In this document: positions 10,001 through 17,287 of the stretch, piece after piece
Layout: every line of letters starts with the position of its first letter
How positions within the stretch are numbered: position 1 is the stretch's first letter
NCBI GenBank assembly: GCA_016928865.1
Contig: JAFGJX010000102.1
Span: forward strand, 1 to 40,316
Length of the DNA stretch: 40,316 nt
Reading direction: 5' to 3'
Source of the DNA: Spirochaetota bacterium
Lineage (GTDB): Bacteria > Spirochaetota > UBA4802 > UBA5550
Made by a program: the position numbers and the translations under genes
The notes under the pieces: generated by a model
Told to the model about the DNA's origin: nothing
The model's input: only the letters and a program-made list of their open reading frames with translations
The model's database searches: none

Positions 10001-10519
10001 GTGCAGGTCCTCGACCGCGTCAAGGGCCCACAGCCTTACCGCGCCGGGACGATCGGCCGCATACGACCTGGAATTCTCGGCGCTCCCGTAGAAAAGCCGT
10101 GTCCCGTCCGGCCTGGTCTCGATCCACGAGCCCGGACCTGCTGCTGTTTCATCAACGGCCTTGAAACGGGAATAATTCTCTTCCTCGTGGTGATAATACT
10201 CGTCGACCTTCACGAGCCTGCCATTCGGGCCGATAAACCTGTCGTTCCTGTTGTAGCAGAGCGTGAAAGCGCGGTCCCTCGTCACCCCGGGGAACCCGGA
10301 CAGGTGCCAGCCCCTTCCCGCGATCCCATCACCCCGGTTGGAATTATATGACAGCGCCAGTGCGGGCTGCATCCCGCTCGCGCCGTCCGGAATTTTAATC
10401 TGGACCAAATAGCCGAATGATCCATCCGGGTTTACATCCGCATATAGGAACGCATCATTAACTAATGGAAGAATTATCAAAAAAGCGCAAAGAATTACCA
10501 GCTGCCGTATATACCGCAT
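4049..10519 (-). CDS. SpvB/TcdB-like Rhs protein with FG-GAP repeats and variable tip
   Basis: The 2156-residue protein starts with a signal peptide (ending near AFLYA), then an SpvB/TcaC-type domain (about 30-290: FGYLVQIKIPDG, LSYNSN, GRGWHLSG). About residues 310-700 carry FG-GAP/VCBS calcium-type repeats (D-x-NGDG-x-D). A TcdB-like middle follows (about 700-880), then YD/RHS repeats (to about 1600). Residues about 1600-1745 hold an insert with two hydrophobic helices. The RHS core (YRPYGE, YYCNARYYDPGIGRFITPD, NRYMYVEGNP) ends at DPTG near 1849. The remaining ~300 residues form a tip unlike known toxin domains, rich in alternating beta-strand patterns. GC drops sharply at about 4890, some 28 residues after DPTG, which fits tip exchange. 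By analogy with Tc/Rhs proteins, the shell may encapsulate the tip. Start: GGAGGG leader before the ATG. Confidence 0.9.
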   Translation of the reverse strand: MRYIRQLVILCAFLIILPLVNDAFLYADVNPDGSFGYLVQIKIPDGASGMQPALALSYNSNRGDGIAGRGWHLSGFPGVTRDRAFTLCYNRNDRFIGPNGRLVKVDEYYHHEEENYSRFKAVDETAAGPGSWIETRPDGTRLFYGSAENSRSYAADRPGAVRLWALDAVEDLHGNLYRIEYIHDRGQCYPSRVIYTLGSGISRYRAVDLEYEDRPDAAISYEQHTSVVTALRLKRITVTSGIVDIFGVTLGGDMVREYHLEYEDGGPVPESRLVRVRETGAEGGELPPLEFEYDHAGDPVAFKASSFVPWDRYNTSVGTWLGGDINGDGRPDLFHVVSPLLGAKHVNAHISNGDGTFSAPAREYVPWKGYDTASGEWQSGDFNGDGRTDFFHIVRPFLLNAYVNIWASNGDGTFEVTRFDPVKGYPASRGRWVCADVNGDGRTDMVHLYPEGGTACMFHFNTWLADGEGGFSMTAFDLRYSGIPDIALRLLFASSSSVQHAVPLQACDMNGDGRDDFTMVWFGETPLLPEVMVYTLISNGDGTFRTAGFRPPDGSNIDRIALNTMGRYGVQLLTGDYNGDGLADLLLGSLRKDRSYLLLSRGDGTYDARSASSDGAGYDRGTWENADVNGDGMFDVIHAVKSGLNGHVIYTWLSRGDGGFSVQSHTLSSEYPVADGRIIAGDFTGDGRCDLAHIRTTAGKNRINVLTAGPSGTGLINCLRDGMGGTVGIEYTPACGVPGAVRPEGLSYPYVANTGFRHLVTGTTAQDGRGAAYKTGYEYSCGMVYAGARPERKDLLFESFAVLTGPASSPERAVTRFVQNDHLLHGSPLCAEQYARDGSLVKRVDYTYYEDPATRFGTMRALQKSVRQVNFDHGHEVTVGVKEYCYDDYGNVIRTEDYAQGTETVVVTNTYAIDESAWDLRRLAETVTAANGTETQRQKFMYAGNDCSEVQTYYATGGRWLSVAYGHDENGNRIMTRDTLGRATCIEYDGQYRAYPVRSIDAMGRAVTAEFDHRFGTKISETDLNGNTTRYEHDQFGRAVRAIESGDEWTVATVYHFTGDASTQYVETRVRDRSGEGFHYKRRYFDGMGRDYRTVQKAHRSDGAQYDQAVEVEYDESGRKIRESLPHLVGTYDEPVNYITYTYDALNRLSCVEYPDGYKKQTSYYDLGGGKYAESVRDSVHPGREYAVIRDARGRVVEKLEPNNVRIAYGYDSAGLLTSLVNTDGLETRICYDSLGRKTSITDPDTGISSYAYDDAGRLSWSRDARGSIVRYEYDGLDRIVRIDHPDDTPDVTYEYDDPAVANGIGRVSRIDDGVSVSSFAYDAKGRAAVKAQAIDGRTFVFRMDYDEAGRVTRLTYPDGTAVEREYSDAGGLKALRWDGHAVVSYGRFRDGEEAGIENKLYRLTGEGIESEIEYDPKTGRPVRIVSRRERGAGEPVEDVEYRYGGSGSVEAIVDNLDPSKSQAFSYDALDRVTSADGVYGHAEYRYLNNGNILIKEGLRLQYDPDHPHAVSWDSEGNRYEYDANGNMVRRGGSDLAYDAVNRLVSISRDGVETAAYAYDHANNRVRRSVAGGAVSYNADRLYEVTVAPGGGERHTKYFYGIKNELVAQMTRENASLVALDDPRIIGAYYAKDTLNGLCGYACGLLGSLSRDPDTYRCCAAALLLMALTALLGFFVTSCRARPRRRPGAPLWATMTAPAVCFCVFAVFGLFGCVDFLDTGSDGEPPWAAVLAGGDGGAEGPARGMYFFHPDHNGNISYIADDRGEVVCRLHYRPYGETASMTGVDPARYKFNTHELDAESGLYYCNARYYDPGIGRFITPDTIVPDPGRSQTLNRYMYVEGNPVSLNDPTGTRATWQLDLYAEYQMALWQRTTGKQPFQGNFLADMVNSLIDSLTGIISLVNGGGFGFLAHWMNTFKIFDISLSYSYKDGWGLSKEISFGGKSSFINGSIGLHWQQRGPNGGLSVYGSVSFNYKNLSIGLTTSYNLNKHTVAYSLRLSISGEKGAIGIGYNWLTDGRNGKLLHHGISGYAGINLRALIGNIPTSSITVFGEKGIPLGKILTRYMPIKFLSPGDLPVFGFQESGHFLSEDSFGCQVLAALGLQPTAILHDSMVTMADWSKNNPMFWFSMPLCFFASTPVAISNNTYYQGYLSWLRGF

Positions 10520-10782
10520 AACACAAACCCTCCAGTATCTCTATCAATTTGTTTATGTATGGCAGATCTATATCAATCCAAGAACCTGCTTATGAATTTA
10601 GTAGGGGGAAAAGAACGGTCAGGACAAAGAATTTTAATTTTTCAAAAAAAATTATGAAATCGTTGGTGCTGATCTGTCATAATTTGACCGGGCGAAACAG
10701 AGGTTCTTTTAACCCATGACATGTGAACGTAAAGCGAAGTGAGCCGCGGGGGCTGGTCGTTTTTCGAGCGGAGAATTCGATA

Positions 10783-10830
10783 TCGATAGTTATCGGTTAG
10801 CAGGGCTGCTCTGGAACCGATAGTTATCGG
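10783..10830 (+). repeat. Two copies of the CCGATAGTTATCGG near-palindrome
   Basis: Copies lie at 10783-10796 (first base T instead of C) and 10817-10830 (exact), in the same orientation, 20 bp apart. They belong to the family seen at 2559, 11008, 24621 and 24664. Confidence 0.8.
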
Positions 10831-11007
10831 TAGATTCCGGGGATCAGATTAAAATATGAGACCCATCATTTTAAAAATTTTGCTCTACAGTGTGACAGGC
10901 CCCTGCAAAACAAGGCTGAGCGGCCGAGGACGTTTTTAGAATTCCGGGCTTAAACCTGTGCCGCAGGCCGCGAAGACTGTTTGCAGGGGCCCGGGAAACT
11001 TCCCGAA

Positions 11008-11042
11008 CCGATAGTTATCGGTATATAACTTACTCTGACCCC
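11008..11042 (+). repeat. Palindrome plus TTACTCTGACCCC repeat copy
   Basis: An exact CCGATAGTTATCGG at 11008-11021 is followed after 8 bp by TTACTCTGACCCC at 11030-11042, the same order and orientation as at 2559-2609 but with a shorter spacer. It abuts the 3' end of the zupT-like gene. Confidence 0.8.
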
Positions 11043-11045
11043 GGA

Positions 11046-11855
11046 TTATAAAAAAAACAGCAGGCTCACTGCCATCACCATCATACCCAGTACCAGACCG
11101 TAAATTGACAGGTGGTGCTCGCCGTACTCACGCGCCGATGGCAGGAGCTCGTCAAGGGCAATAAAGACCATGATCCCGGCCACGGCTGCAAAGACAAAGC
11201 CGAATACCGCCTCGTTCATGAAGGGACGAAGTATCAGATAGCCGATGAGCGCGCCCAGGGGCTCAGTTATGCCTGACATAAAGGAATAGATGAAGGCCTT
11301 TCTCCTGTCGCCCGTGGCGTAGAACACGGGCACGGAAACGGAAATTCCTTCGGGAATATTGTGGATGGCGATTGCCACGGCTACGGGCACGGCGATCCTC
11401 GGGTCCTGCAGGCCTGCCATGAAGGTCGCCAGGCCCTCCGGAAAATTGTGTATGCCAAGGGCCAGCGCCACCACAAGCCCCATGCGCATGAGCCTGCCGT
11501 TATGCGCCTCCGTACACGACGTACCCATCTCTTCCACGCAGTGGACTTCATGCGGATTCTCGTCCGATGGAATAACTTTATCAATCAGGGCGATGATAAG
11601 CATGCCCGAAAAGAACGCCGCGACCGTCATCCATGAACCGGCCTTCACCCCCATAACCGCTATAAAGGAGTCCCTGGCCTTTGCTATTATTTCCACCATG
11701 GAAATATAGATCATCACGCCAGCTGAAAACCCGAGCGCAAGTGAAAGGAACTTTTTGTTCGTTGTTTTCGCGAAGAGCGCTATGAGGCTGCCGATACCTG
11801 TGGAAAGCCCGGCAAAAAGGGTAAGCCCGAAGGCGAAAAATACAGATCCTTCCAT
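11046..11855 (-). CDS. zupT: ZIP-family divalent metal transporter, ZupT-like
   Basis: This 269-residue inner-membrane protein has about eight hydrophobic helices. The signature histidine-glutamate motifs of ZIP transporters appear twice, as HNFPEG and HNIPEG, about 32 residues apart, followed by GITEPLGA in the next helix, as in bacterial ZupT. ZIP carriers import zinc, iron or other divalent metals into the cytoplasm. The central cytosolic loop ([21 protein letters not shown]) is rich in His, Cys and acidic residues, typical of the metal-sensing loop. The length matches ZupT (about 257-270). It is monocistronic, with no neighbour in close spacing. A TonB receptor two genes upstream on the same strand might supply a substrate, but nothing visible links them. 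Confidence 0.93.
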   Translation of the reverse strand: MEGSVFFAFGLTLFAGLSTGIGSLIALFAKTTNKKFLSLALGFSAGVMIYISMVEIIAKARDSFIAVMGVKAGSWMTVAAFFSGMLIIALIDKVIPSDENPHEVHCVEEMGTSCTEAHNGRLMRMGLVVALALGIHNFPEGLATFMAGLQDPRIAVPVAVAIAIHNIPEGISVSVPVFYATGDRRKAFIYSFMSGITEPLGALIGYLILRPFMNEAVFGFVFAAVAGIMVFIALDELLPSAREYGEHHLSIYGLVLGMMVMAVSLLFFL

Positions 11856-12030
11856 ATAGTTGGTCCCCGTTTTACACTATGTCCCTGCTTAAACAGGGAC
11901 AAGGATACATGTCATCCTCACGCCAATCAAGAATAATTTTTATGATGCGGATACGAGGCCGTGATACCGATGCATAAGCATTCCCATGATTATGGCGGTC
12001 GATTATACCGGCCTCTTCCTTCACTTCAGG

Positions 12031-12059
12031 AAAAAAAGAGGCCGCCCTATCCGGGCGGC
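12031..12059 (-). terminator. Rho-independent terminator of the 466-aa lipoprotein gene
   Basis: Read on the minus strand, GCCGCCC/GGGCGGC form a 7-bp GC stem with a 5-nt loop (12041-12059), followed by CTC and seven T residues (12031-12037). It lies 30 bp after the stop of the gene at 12089. Confidence 0.85.
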
Positions 12060-12088
12060 TTCGCGGAACAGCTGGCCGGCTGCCATGC

Positions 12089-13489
12089 TTACAGAGACAT
12101 CATCGGCTTCCTCGCGGTGAATTGCCCGTCCGTAATCACCTTGCAGTTGGTGCCCCCGGACTCGCACACCGTTCCCGAGAAGGTACCCTCAATCGCGGAA
12201 TCATCGTTCACGTCGACATGGATCGTTGATGAGCCGCCATATGCGGCTGTCAGCCCGAACAGGCTTGTCATAATTGAATCGGCCATGCTCATGTAGCTGA
12301 TATACTCATTGTCCATGATCGAGCTCAGGTTATGATCGCCTACGGATCCGTCGCCCATATAGATGCTGAGCATCTCCATGTTATCGAGAGTGCCGCCCGG
12401 AGTGCTCCCGATCAACATGCATGCATCCGCTGACAGCACCACCATATTCACCTCGTAGGTTTTTTCAGCGCCGTCAATCGTGCACGTGGCTGTACCGAGA
12501 TTGCTGTTGCTGCATGAAGTTTCATTCAGGGCGGCAATGTATTCCTTATAGTCATCTGCATTGAACCGGTAGTGGATGAAAACATCCCCGCCATTGACGG
12601 TCCCGTTAATGGAGTGGGTCTGCGTGCCGGTCGACTCCATCGGATCCAAACTAAAGGCATGGGTTTCAGTATTATAGGTATACGTCATGCTCCCGCTCGA
12701 GCTGCTCGTATTGCTGATAATTAAATCAAAGCTCACGGGATCGGCGCCGTCCACCGAGAGGCCGGACGAAGAGGCGTGGCTGCTCGATGACCCGCTTCCC
12801 GACATAGTCATAACCGATGTTTGCACGCTCCCCTCGGTTTCTGAAAGCATCGTCATGGAAAGTTCCATGCTGTCATGAATGGAGTCGACGGTGACTGTCC
12901 CATTCAACGTCTGCTCAACAAAGTTGTAATTTCCGTTATTGACATAATCATCAACGCCGAACACGCATACGGTTTTATCCGTAAACACGGTGGTGATGCT
13001 GCCCAGCAGGTTGATCACATAGCGGGTCGTGGTCGAGCCGTCGCTGTTCGTGGTGCACTGATAGGTGCCGGTAACGGTCAGATCCGGTTCAACGGTAAGC
13101 CCTTCCTCGGAATACACGCCGGTGAATGAATCATTAATAGCCTGCACTGATCCGTCACACCCGGCGGTTATAGCTGCCATCCTGTCCGCCACGCGTGCTT
13201 TGACATCGGGAAGCACATTATTCTCAACAAAATTTTTTGCGATGGATGCGCTGCCGCCGCCCGATTCCATAACCTGGCTCTGAAATGACGTCAGGGTTCC
13301 GGTTATGCCGGTTACCGCCGCGCCGGCGGCAGCAATATTCGCGGGGCTTCCGGAAACGCTGTTGCTCCCGGATGACAGGAGCGGCAGGAGTTCGAGGCCG
13401 CCATTATCGCTTTCGTTTCCGCAGCCGGAACAAGCGATTGAAGCTATCAGCAGGAGAACCGCTGACAATGAACTGAGACATTTTTTCAT
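12089..13489 (-). CDS. Orphan Ser/Met-rich lipoprotein
   Basis: This 466-residue protein has a lipoprotein signal (MKKCLSSLSAVLLLIASIAC, with SIAC or the following CSGC as lipobox) and a low-complexity linker rich in Ser, Gly and Ala after it. The mature part is dominated by beta-prone segments with many Ser, Thr and Met residues (MTMSGSGSSSSHASSSG near 230). It has three scattered Cys pairs (CDGS, CTTN, CVFG, CSNSN...CTIDG, CESGGTNC) that could form disulfides in the periplasm. No family is recognised. The start is supported by a GGGGGG-rich Shine-Dalgarno-like run just upstream. It is a single gene ending at a clear terminator. It is probably surface or periplasmic, as inferred from the signal alone. 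Confidence 0.75.
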   Translation of the reverse strand: MKKCLSSLSAVLLLIASIACSGCGNESDNGGLELLPLLSSGSNSVSGSPANIAAAGAAVTGITGTLTSFQSQVMESGGGSASIAKNFVENNVLPDVKARVADRMAAITAGCDGSVQAINDSFTGVYSEEGLTVEPDLTVTGTYQCTTNSDGSTTTRYVINLLGSITTVFTDKTVCVFGVDDYVNNGNYNFVEQTLNGTVTVDSIHDSMELSMTMLSETEGSVQTSVMTMSGSGSSSSHASSSGLSVDGADPVSFDLIISNTSSSSGSMTYTYNTETHAFSLDPMESTGTQTHSINGTVNGGDVFIHYRFNADDYKEYIAALNETSCSNSNLGTATCTIDGAEKTYEVNMVVLSADACMLIGSTPGGTLDNMEMLSIYMGDGSVGDHNLSSIMDNEYISYMSMADSIMTSLFGLTAAYGGSSTIHVDVNDDSAIEGTFSGTVCESGGTNCKVITDGQFTARKPMMSL

Positions 13490-13765
13490 GATAATCCCCC
13501 CAAATAATAAATTTTTTAAAGGTATAGTCGAAAACTAGATAATTGATGTTCGATGGTATTAAGTGCGGATCGCAGCCAGAAACGCACAAAATTTTTTGTG
13601 ATTCCGGGTGGTATACATTATACATCGTAAATTTATCAAACACCATGAGATGTATTGAAAAGAATGAGGATGGGCATCTCAACTGAATTTGTTGGGGTCA
13701 GGATGTGATACTGTAACGAATAAACAGCGCCCTCCCACTGAAAAGCAGAGCATAAACGCAGCCAA

Positions 13766-16120
13766 TTAAAATGTTATCTCGCACCCCAGGTACGGCGCGA
13801 CACCATCAAGCCCGCTATAACTGCCGTCTTTTTCATGTGAAACAAATTTTTCAGGATTTTTCCCGGGGATGTAAGGAATTAGTGGATTAAATTCTTTATA
13901 ACCGTTAACAGTATTGTTAACAGGAGCTAATAAATCAATAACACCAAGATATAACCTGACATAACCCCGATCATATTCCCACTTGTAATCATACTGAATA
14001 TCCAGCCTGTGATTCACGGGGAAATGCCCGGTATTCCTCTTTGGGTTGTATACCGGTATATAGGGCGAACCGCCACCAAACAGATCACAACTCGCCAGAA
14101 TGGTGGTATGCGGGAACGTGCTGTACAGCTGGAACCTCGCGCTGACCGTATGCCGTTTGCACGCCATGCCAAGCATGATCTTCAGGGAATGCCTTCGCTC
14201 ATATTCCGCGTTTATCCACCTGAAGCCGCTGATATCCGCTATGTGAATATTGTGCACATACCACCAGTACATATTTTCATTATAATAGTCATTACCGTAC
14301 AGCGAGCCGATCATGCCTAATGAGCCAATAACAAGTGGAGAAGAGGGATCGAGAAGTACAAATGCAGGAAGAAAGAGACCCGAGCGCTCCTGTGAAAAGG
14401 TCAGAGAGTATCCGAGCCATCCGAACCAGGTTATTGGCCCCCCGCTTTTTTCCTTCCGTGCGAGAAACTCAAGCCCGTACGACCGCAGTCTTCCCCGGTT
14501 GAGACCGATCCTGAAAGAGCCGTTTCTTCCCATGTGCGGATAGGTCTCGAAAAGATCGCGCAGATAACTGTAAAACACCTCGATCGAGAGAGTAAAAAGA
14601 TCGATCTTCTGCTCAAGCGAAACAGCCGCATGCGCGGCTCGCTCCGGTTTCGCATAATGGGCCCTCGCGTACTGCGGATCCTCGTCAAAAAGGGCTTCCG
14701 GATTGTCCTGAAAAAAGGATGCAAACATGCCGCCGGCGATTGCCAGGGTCGTCCCGGAATCAAACCGATACGTCATTGAACCGCGAGGATCGATAGTTGC
14801 CATATTGGATCGCTTCAGGTAATCAAATCGCGCCCCGGCCGTCACTTCAAGCCCGCCCCAGGTAATGCGATTATCGAGATAGCCGCCCAGTGAATGATTG
14901 TTGATATGTATCGAATATGGATAATGTATCTGGATGCCATAGGGTGTGCCGGTTGAACCGGATGTATCGATGAAAATATAATTGTATCCCGCATCGTTTT
15001 TGCCATGAAAATCGTAATACGTATACCTGTATTCAATCTCGCCCCTGAGCTGGGCGTGATGTTTTATCAAGTCGACCTCAAAAGCATTTTTTACACCCGC
15101 CATGTTTGGATTAGATTTTTTCGATCCGAAATAAGTGCGCATACATGCATTTGTCAATTCAAAGAGATACATAAACGTGATGGTTTTTTTATATAATCTC
15201 CGGTCACTCCATGAATTATACAGCAGAAGGCGGTTTTTAAAACGATCGCCGCGGTAATTATAGTACAACCCCTGGTTGTGAAACATCTGCAATTTCCTTT
15301 CATCTCTATCGTTGTCAATCGACCTGAATTCATTGTCGCCGGCCCCGATGCCGATAACCGAGACCGAATTTTTTTTATCCAGAGCATAATGCGCCTTGAT
15401 CTGGTAATCCCAGTATTCCAGCTTATAGTCGGACATATAATTACCGGCCTCCTGCCTCTTTTCCTTCGGGTGCAGGGCCTGATATATCATGCTGTCAAGG
15501 ATGTATTTAAGGCCATTATATCGACCACCGAACATGATGTATCCATTTGTTGCTTTTTTGAAATCCCCATTTTCATCCGGCGGCAGACGCCTGGCAATGG
15601 GCACTCTGAAAAACAGGGAATTCGATATCATGTTTACATCAATAGATCCGCCGAACTTCGTGACATCGTCATCGGTCGTAATTTCCACCACGCCCGCCAG
15701 CGCTCCGCCGTACTGGACAGGAAAAGCGGAAGAGTACACGTCCACGCACTTGATTATGCGGGTTGAGAGCACCATGTGCTCGCCGTTAAAATGCACGGGA
15801 TACGGAACGGGCATCGAATCAATGTAATAGCGGTTGTGCTCTGGCCTGAGACCGCGAAAAACCAGGTTGCCTGTCAGTCCGGTCGTCCTCTCAATGCCGG
15901 GGAATATCGTCAGCGCGCTCATCGGGTCGCCCAGCGACGCGGTTGTCTCCTCTATCTCCGTTGCGGTCATGGACCTGCGGGACACCATCTGCTTTGGGCG
16001 CTCCCCCCGTATGATAATGCCCGGTTTATTATAAGAATCGGTTTCCGCCAATCCCATGGCAGAGAAAAGGCATATCGACAGGATTATGATAAATAAATAC
16101 ACAAAAAGTGAGCAACGCAC
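13766..16120 (-). CDS. TonB-dependent outer-membrane receptor
   Basis: This 784-residue protein starts at GTG, with GAGG 8 nt upstream. A signal peptide (LFIIILSICLFSAMGLAE) leads to a TonB-box-like region and then a plug domain (about 45-160: DPMSALTIFPGIER, NLVFRGLRPEHNRYYIDSMP, VDVYSSAFPVQYGGALAGVVEI). The rest is a beta barrel with aromatic alternating strands, and the chain ends in an aromatic residue (LGCEITF), typical of barrel assembly. Such receptors import siderophores, cobalamin, metals or oligosaccharides across the outer membrane, powered by TonB/ExbBD, which are not in this window. The substrate cannot be told from the sequence. The nearest gene on the strand, the 466-aa lipoprotein, is 276 bp downstream, so the receptor is probably transcribed alone. 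Confidence 0.92.
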   Translation of the reverse strand: MRCSLFVYLFIIILSICLFSAMGLAETDSYNKPGIIIRGERPKQMVSRRSMTATEIEETTASLGDPMSALTIFPGIERTTGLTGNLVFRGLRPEHNRYYIDSMPVPYPVHFNGEHMVLSTRIIKCVDVYSSAFPVQYGGALAGVVEITTDDDVTKFGGSIDVNMISNSLFFRVPIARRLPPDENGDFKKATNGYIMFGGRYNGLKYILDSMIYQALHPKEKRQEAGNYMSDYKLEYWDYQIKAHYALDKKNSVSVIGIGAGDNEFRSIDNDRDERKLQMFHNQGLYYNYRGDRFKNRLLLYNSWSDRRLYKKTITFMYLFELTNACMRTYFGSKKSNPNMAGVKNAFEVDLIKHHAQLRGEIEYRYTYYDFHGKNDAGYNYIFIDTSGSTGTPYGIQIHYPYSIHINNHSLGGYLDNRITWGGLEVTAGARFDYLKRSNMATIDPRGSMTYRFDSGTTLAIAGGMFASFFQDNPEALFDEDPQYARAHYAKPERAAHAAVSLEQKIDLFTLSIEVFYSYLRDLFETYPHMGRNGSFRIGLNRGRLRSYGLEFLARKEKSGGPITWFGWLGYSLTFSQERSGLFLPAFVLLDPSSPLVIGSLGMIGSLYGNDYYNENMYWWYVHNIHIADISGFRWINAEYERRHSLKIMLGMACKRHTVSARFQLYSTFPHTTILASCDLFGGGSPYIPVYNPKRNTGHFPVNHRLDIQYDYKWEYDRGYVRLYLGVIDLLAPVNNTVNGYKEFNPLIPYIPGKNPEKFVSHEKDGSYSGLDGVAPYLGCEITF

Positions 16121-16220
16121 GCGCGCAACCTCGCACCATCAAACATATTACGATTCACCAGAAGACACACGGGGCGGGCTAGACAGGGCAACTCAATGCC
16201 CAAAATACGAGACAAACAGA

Positions 16221-16809
16221 TTACTCTGACCCCGAAACTTATCTATTTATTGTTATGTGTATATACCACTGTCCATGTGACAATTTTTTTTACTAAGAGC
16301 TGAATGATTTCTTCATTTACCGCGGTGCCGGCTTAAAAAAGGAATGAACCATTGAATACCCATCAGTCAATATAAAAAAATCACGGAGAATCCTGTTTAT
16401 TCTCCTCTTGTTTCCAATCGCCAACCGTATTTTGAATACAATCCTTACATCCTCACCCCGAACATCCGCATCGCAGCTTATGCAGAATCAAGAAGCTGAT
16501 ACAATAATCCCATTCACTTATGATACCCTCGCCTGCCAGATAAGACGGCCAAACTCAATCAGCGCACAGGCCAGCGCCCAGAGAACCAAAAGAGGCAATA
16601 AAACCCAAACCGCATCGACCCGTGCACAATCGAAAAAGTATCAGGGCGCACCAACCTCATAGCACCTGCTCCCGATCACGCAACACAGAAACATTAAACC
16701 AACACCTACCATGTCCGCCGAAAACACGCTCTTCCAGGGCATCCGGGCCATAGGTGTGCAGGTGGACAGCACGGTCCACTATGCCGCCCGGCCCCCGGGG
16801 TCAGAGTAA
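16221..16809. repeat. 589-bp segment bounded by perfect 13-bp inverted repeats
   Basis: TTACTCTGACCCC at 16221-16233 and its exact reverse complement GGGGTCAGAGTAA at 16797-16809 bound this stretch. Inside there is no convincing gene; an 84-codon open frame at 16408-16662 lacks a Shine-Dalgarno sequence and is of low-complexity Ser/Thr/Gln composition. The same 13-mer marks the other dispersed repeats of the window. It may be a non-autonomous or decayed mobile element. The intergenic region 16121-16958 holds nothing else recognised besides the inverted repeat at 16857 and a possible operator. Confidence 0.6.
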
Positions 16810-16856
16810 AATAATTCATATGGCACAACTGCCGCTGCTTCCATACAAAACTTCAT

Positions 16857-16881
16857 ATTTTACGCATGTAAAATTTTTTTT
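16857..16881 (+). repeat. AT-rich inverted repeat followed by a T-run
   Basis: ATTTTAC (16857-16863), loop GCAT, GTAAAAT (16868-16874), then T residues to 16881. It has terminator shape but an AT-only stem apart from one pair, and no gene ends upstream. It could equally be an operator in the AOR operon's upstream region. Confidence 0.4.
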
Positions 16882-16885
16882 AATT

Positions 16886-16902
16886 ACCGACCAGTCAGAC
16901 TG
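16886..16902. promoter_or_regulatory. Possible TetR-type operator upstream of AOR operon
   Basis: ACCGACCAGTCAGACTG resembles the imperfect ACCGAC...GTC-type half-sites used by several TetR-family repressors, many of which sense acyl or hydrophobic ligands. Symmetry is imperfect (4 of 6 positions), and no regulator gene lies nearby. It sits about 57 bp before the first gene of the operon. This is a weak suggestion. Confidence 0.2.
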
Positions 16903-16958
16903 AAATATTGTTGAAATTAATCAATTAACTTGTTAGGTAGTCCGTAAGAGTCCGGTGA

Positions 16959-17219
16959 ATGAGAGATAAAAATATATCTGTTCGCGTTAAATTCTTCTCC
17001 GACATAGATAAAGAAATAAAATTACGCGATTATGATCCCGGGAAAGGCATTATTATGACAATTTCTCCGGGAAAACGACTCAAATACCTGCTGAAATCTG
17101 CAGGGGTAAATACGTCATATCCGTATTTATATTTAAGAGACGGCCGGAGGATAACCCGATGGACGAAGCTCAGGGACGGAGATGAGATCACCATACTCAA
17201 GCCGTCTGGCGGTGGATAG
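16959..17219 (+). CDS. MoaD/ThiS-family ubiquitin-like sulfur carrier
   Basis: This 86-residue protein of beta-grasp type ends in SGGG, the di-glycine tail that MoaD/ThiS proteins use to carry thiocarboxylate sulfur. Visible elements are an N-terminal strand (VRVKFFSDID), a helix (GKRLKYLLKSAG), and a conserved end with L-DGDEITILKPSGGG. In AOR loci such genes commonly accompany the oxidoreductase and are thought to help make the tungsten-bis-pyranopterin cofactor. It lies 68 bp upstream of the AOR gene on the same strand and is probably the first gene of the operon. No strong Shine-Dalgarno sequence is seen before the ATG (only GGTGA). Whether it acts in pterin sulfur transfer or has another role cannot be seen. 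Confidence 0.8.
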   Translation: MRDKNISVRVKFFSDIDKEIKLRDYDPGKGIIMTISPGKRLKYLLKSAGVNTSYPYLYLRDGRRITRWTKLRDGDEITILKPSGGG

Positions 17220-17287
17220 TAAACACCTGAAAAATAAAAATATAAAGAACTTATTTATTAGTTATAAATTATCCCAGGAGACGCATT

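Larger units (their letters stand above)
10520..11045. other. Intergenic region with repeats, no gene seen
   Basis: There is no credible coding sequence here. The part near 10520-10680 is AT-rich and holds the upstream region of the Rhs gene. From about 10780 it carries three copies of the 14-bp near-palindrome and one TTACTCTGACCCC, listed separately. Around 10619 there is a weak resemblance (GGACAAAG followed by an AT-rich stretch) to the direct repeat at 22351/24013, too degenerate to assign. Confidence 0.6.

Noticed and set aside
13694..13703. GGGGTCAGGA as another copy of the dispersed motif
   Set aside because: Only nine of the first ten bases match and no palindrome is near, so chance is likely.
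16408..16662. 84-codon open frame inside the inverted-repeat-bounded segment
   Set aside because: No ribosome site, low-complexity Ser/Thr/Gln composition, no recognisable domain.
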